Below, one piece after another: positions 62,337 to 64,000 of a stretch of DNA of 64,000 bases; position 1 is the stretch's first letter; every line of letters begins with the position of its first letter. Under the pieces are notes generated by a model, which made no database searches, had not been told where the DNA came from, and saw only the letters and a program-made list of their open reading frames with translations. This stretch comes from VAZQ01 sp963841105 (GTDB lineage Bacteria; Pseudomonadota; Alphaproteobacteria; Rhizobiales; Xanthobacteraceae): assembly GCA_963841105.1 (NCBI GenBank), contig CAWJCB010000030.1, positions 290,684-354,683 on the forward strand. Reading direction: 5' to 3'. Both the position numbers and the translations under genes were made by a program.

Positions 62337-63041
62337 CTACATGCCGAGATAGGCCTGGCGGACGCGATCGTTCGCCAATAGCTCTTCGCCGGACCCGGAG
62401 AGGGTGATGCGGCCGTTTTCGAGCACGTAGGCTCGCGCAGCGAGCCGCAGCGAGACCGCCACGTTCTGCTCCACCAGGACGCAGGTGAGCCCCTCGCGGT
62501 TAAGATCGCGGATCGTGCGTAAAACCGTCTGCACGATGGCGGGAGCCAGGCCAAGCGACGGCTCATCAAACATGACAAGATCGGGCGCGCCCATCAGGCA
62601 ACGCCCGATGGCGAGCATTTGCTGCTCGCCGCCGGAGAGCGTTCCTGCCGCCTGTCCCGACCGCTCGGCCAGCATGGGAAATAGTGCAAGCACGCGGTCG
62701 AGATTTCTTTTCCGCCGCGCGCGCGCACGCGGCAACATCGCTCCGATGTCAAGATTCTCGGCGATGGACAGCGACGGAAACACTTGCCGTCCCTCCGCTA
62801 CCTGCCCGATGCCAAGGTTGCAGACCCGGCAACTCTCCCAGCCCGTGATATCGAGATCGCGGTAGCTGATACGGCCGCGCGCCGGTCGAAGCATGCCGGC
62901 GATGGTGCGGATGAGCGACGTCTTGCCCGCCCCATTTGCCCCGACCACTGCGACAATCGTTCCTTGGGCGATGTCGAGGGTAATGCCCTCGAGCGCCTGC
63001 GCGTCGCCATAAAACAGGTCCAGCTCCTGGACGCGCAGCAT
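62337..63041 (-). CDS. livF: Liv-type ABC transporter ATPase (LivF family), second system
   Basis: 234 residues with Walker A GANGAGKTS, the LivF motif GQVAEGRQVFPSLSIAENLDIGAM, signature LSGGEQQMLAIGRCLM, Walker B LVMFDEPSLGLAP and VLVEQN. The second residue block DLFYGDAQALEGITLDI is normal. It starts one nt before the end of livG (overlap at 63041), so the two genes are coupled. It is the last gene of a second liv operon which continues beyond the window. Confidence 0.92.
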   Translation of the reverse strand: MLRVQELDLFYGDAQALEGITLDIAQGTIVAVVGANGAGKTSLIRTIAGMLRPARGRISYRDLDITGWESCRVCNLGIGQVAEGRQVFPSLSIAENLDIGAMLPRARARRKRNLDRVLALFPMLAERSGQAAGTLSGGEQQMLAIGRCLMGAPDLVMFDEPSLGLAPAIVQTVLRTIRDLNREGLTCVLVEQNVAVSLRLAARAYVLENGRITLSGSGEELLANDRVRQAYLGM

Positions 63042-63805
63042 CAGTCAACTGCCTCAGCGCCGAGATAGGACTGCACCACGACGGGGTCTCGCACCACGCT
63101 CTCGGGCCTGCCTTGCGCAATCGCGGCCCCATGATGCAGCACCAGGACCTCTGCAGCGAGCGCCATCACGGCGCGCATCACGTGCTCGATCAGCAGAATG
63201 GTCAGCCCGGTCCGGCGATTGAGATCAATGAGGATGGCGACCATGCGATCGGTTTCCGCCGGCCGCAACCCTGCCATGACCTCATCGAGCAGCAGCAGCT
63301 TCGGCTCGGTCGCGAGCGCGCGCGCCACTTCCAGTCTCTTGCGGTCGGGCAGCGTCAACGCCGCGGCGATCTGACGGCGCTTGTCGAAGAGCTCAAGCTG
63401 CCGGAGCACCTCATGCGCGTAGAGCCGTGCGGCAGCAAGCTCAGGCCGATGCAACATCGCACCGACAATCACATTGTCTTCGACCGAGAGCGCAGGGAAC
63501 GGCCGTACCAGCTGGAAGGTTCGACCAACGCCGCGCCGGCAGATTTGGTCGGGCCGCATGCCTTCGATGTGTCCGCCGGCGAAAATTATTGAGCCGGCAT
63601 CGGGGGCAAGCGAGCCGGCGATGATGCTGAACAGGGTCGTCTTTCCCGCGCCGTTTGGACCGATGATCGCAAAGATTTCCCCGTGCGCCACCGAAAAGCT
63701 CACGCCGTCAACGGCGAGGACGCCGCGAAAGCGCTTGCTGATTCCTCGCACCTCGAGGAGGGCGCTCATGGATGCGCTCATGGATGCGCTCACGGATGCG
63801 CTCAT
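63041..63805 (-). CDS. livG: Liv-type ABC transporter ATPase (LivG family), second system
   Basis: From the ATG at 63805, which overlaps the stop of the permease gene (ATGA). Walker A GPNGAGKTTLFSIIAG, RTFQLVRPFPALSVEDNVIVGAM, LTLPDRKRLEVARALA (signature region), Walker B LLLLDEVMAGLRPAE (Val in place of the usual Pro after Glu) and HVMRAVM. A 12-bp unit repeated three times at the start (63769-63806) provides extra ATG codons (63805, 63781, 63769); the family start is closest to MSALLEVRGISKRF at 63769. This is a variable-start region. Confidence 0.88.
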   Translation of the reverse strand: MSASVSASMSASMSALLEVRGISKRFRGVLAVDGVSFSVAHGEIFAIIGPNGAGKTTLFSIIAGSLAPDAGSIIFAGGHIEGMRPDQICRRGVGRTFQLVRPFPALSVEDNVIVGAMLHRPELAAARLYAHEVLRQLELFDKRRQIAAALTLPDRKRLEVARALATEPKLLLLDEVMAGLRPAETDRMVAILIDLNRRTGLTILLIEHVMRAVMALAAEVLVLHHGAAIAQGRPESVVRDPVVVQSYLGAEAVD

Positions 63806-64000
63806 GGGGACCGGGTCGCCAAGCCTAGCCGGGCCGCAAGCCATGGCCAAACGCCATGCGGAAGCGCCACGACCACCGTCAGCAGGCATACGCCATAGAA
63901 GAACTTGCTTGGCTCCTGGCACATCAACGCCCAGCGCGCTGAGCATGTTCTGCATGATCTCGGAGAGGCCGGTCAGCAGAAACGCGCCTATGATCGGGCC
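63802..64000 (-). pseudogene. livM: LivM-type permease, 3' part, frameshifted and cut by the window edge
   Basis: In one frame the sequence reads GPIIGAFLLTGLSEIMQNML and VDVPGAKQ, the end of a LivM-like permease. A shift near 63900 leads to FYGVCLLTVVVALPHGVWPW, then LAARLGLATRSP and a stop at 63804-63802, overlapping the livG start. The rest of the gene lies beyond the window. The broken frame may again be an indel in the assembly. Confidence 0.7.

Overview
The window looks like a GC-rich soil alphaproteobacterium of the order Hyphomicrobiales (Bradyrhizobium/Xanthobacteraceae-like). The evidence is two branched-chain-amino-acid-type (Liv) ABC uptake operons, TRAP and EmrAB-type transport, acyl-CoA metabolism, an RopB/Omp25-like barrel protein, and several families of palindromic intergenic repeats typical of such genomes. 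This placement is an inference from gene content; no rRNA gene is present.

Layout. 0.1-8.4 kb: small hypothetical genes, an aminotransferase/acyl-ACP-reductase-like pair that reads as one fusion broken by a frameshift, a frameshifted esterase, a phosphopantetheinyl transferase, a DUF3891-like protein and an outer-membrane barrel. 8.5-19.3 kb: catabolic and uptake functions (acyl-CoA dehydrogenase, cupin, flavodoxin-fold oxidoreductase, amidohydrolase, a complete liv operon, and a divergent CoA ligase). 19.4-30.9 kb: a zeta-toxin-like kinase translationally coupled to a NicX-like ring-cleavage enzyme gene, a methyltransferase, a DUF2817-like peptidase, a TPR protein, and an EmrAB-like efflux pair. 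31.4 kb: a TRAP-type solute-binding protein.

32.5-40.1 kb is the most interesting part. It is a minus-strand RiPP (TOMM/azole-type) operon with two NHLP-like precursor peptides that share the C-terminal residues VNPFPPTCC, a fused leader-binding/YcaO cyclodehydratase, a cytochrome P450, a flavin-dependent halogenase-like protein, a second FAD oxidoreductase and an unknown 171-residue protein. A textbook intrinsic-terminator structure lies inside the first codons of the cyclodehydratase gene, just after the precursors, and may set a high precursor-to-enzyme ratio. A SAM-cyclase-AAA-TPR regulator gene lies directly upstream in the same direction.

44.8-57.5 kb is a decayed integrative element in the 3' half of a tRNA-Arg(TCG) gene. 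A 45-bp near-identical direct repeat marks its ends. It holds a truncated tyrosine integrase, a RepA-like AAA ATPase gene split by an IS630-family insertion, an iteron-like GGTCAAT cluster, a Fic protein, a possible ADP-ribosyltransferase-like protein, a sigma-like protein with an ImmA/IrrE-UvrD remnant, a short beta-clamp homologue and an IS481-family element. To its right lie galE, an MsbA-like exporter, a fumarylacetoacetate-hydrolase-family gene, a GST gene and part of a second liv operon.

A caution for the whole window: at least a dozen conserved genes carry single-base-type frameshifts with the reading frame intact on both sides. This could be residual indel error in the assembly or real gene decay; the sequence alone cannot tell which.
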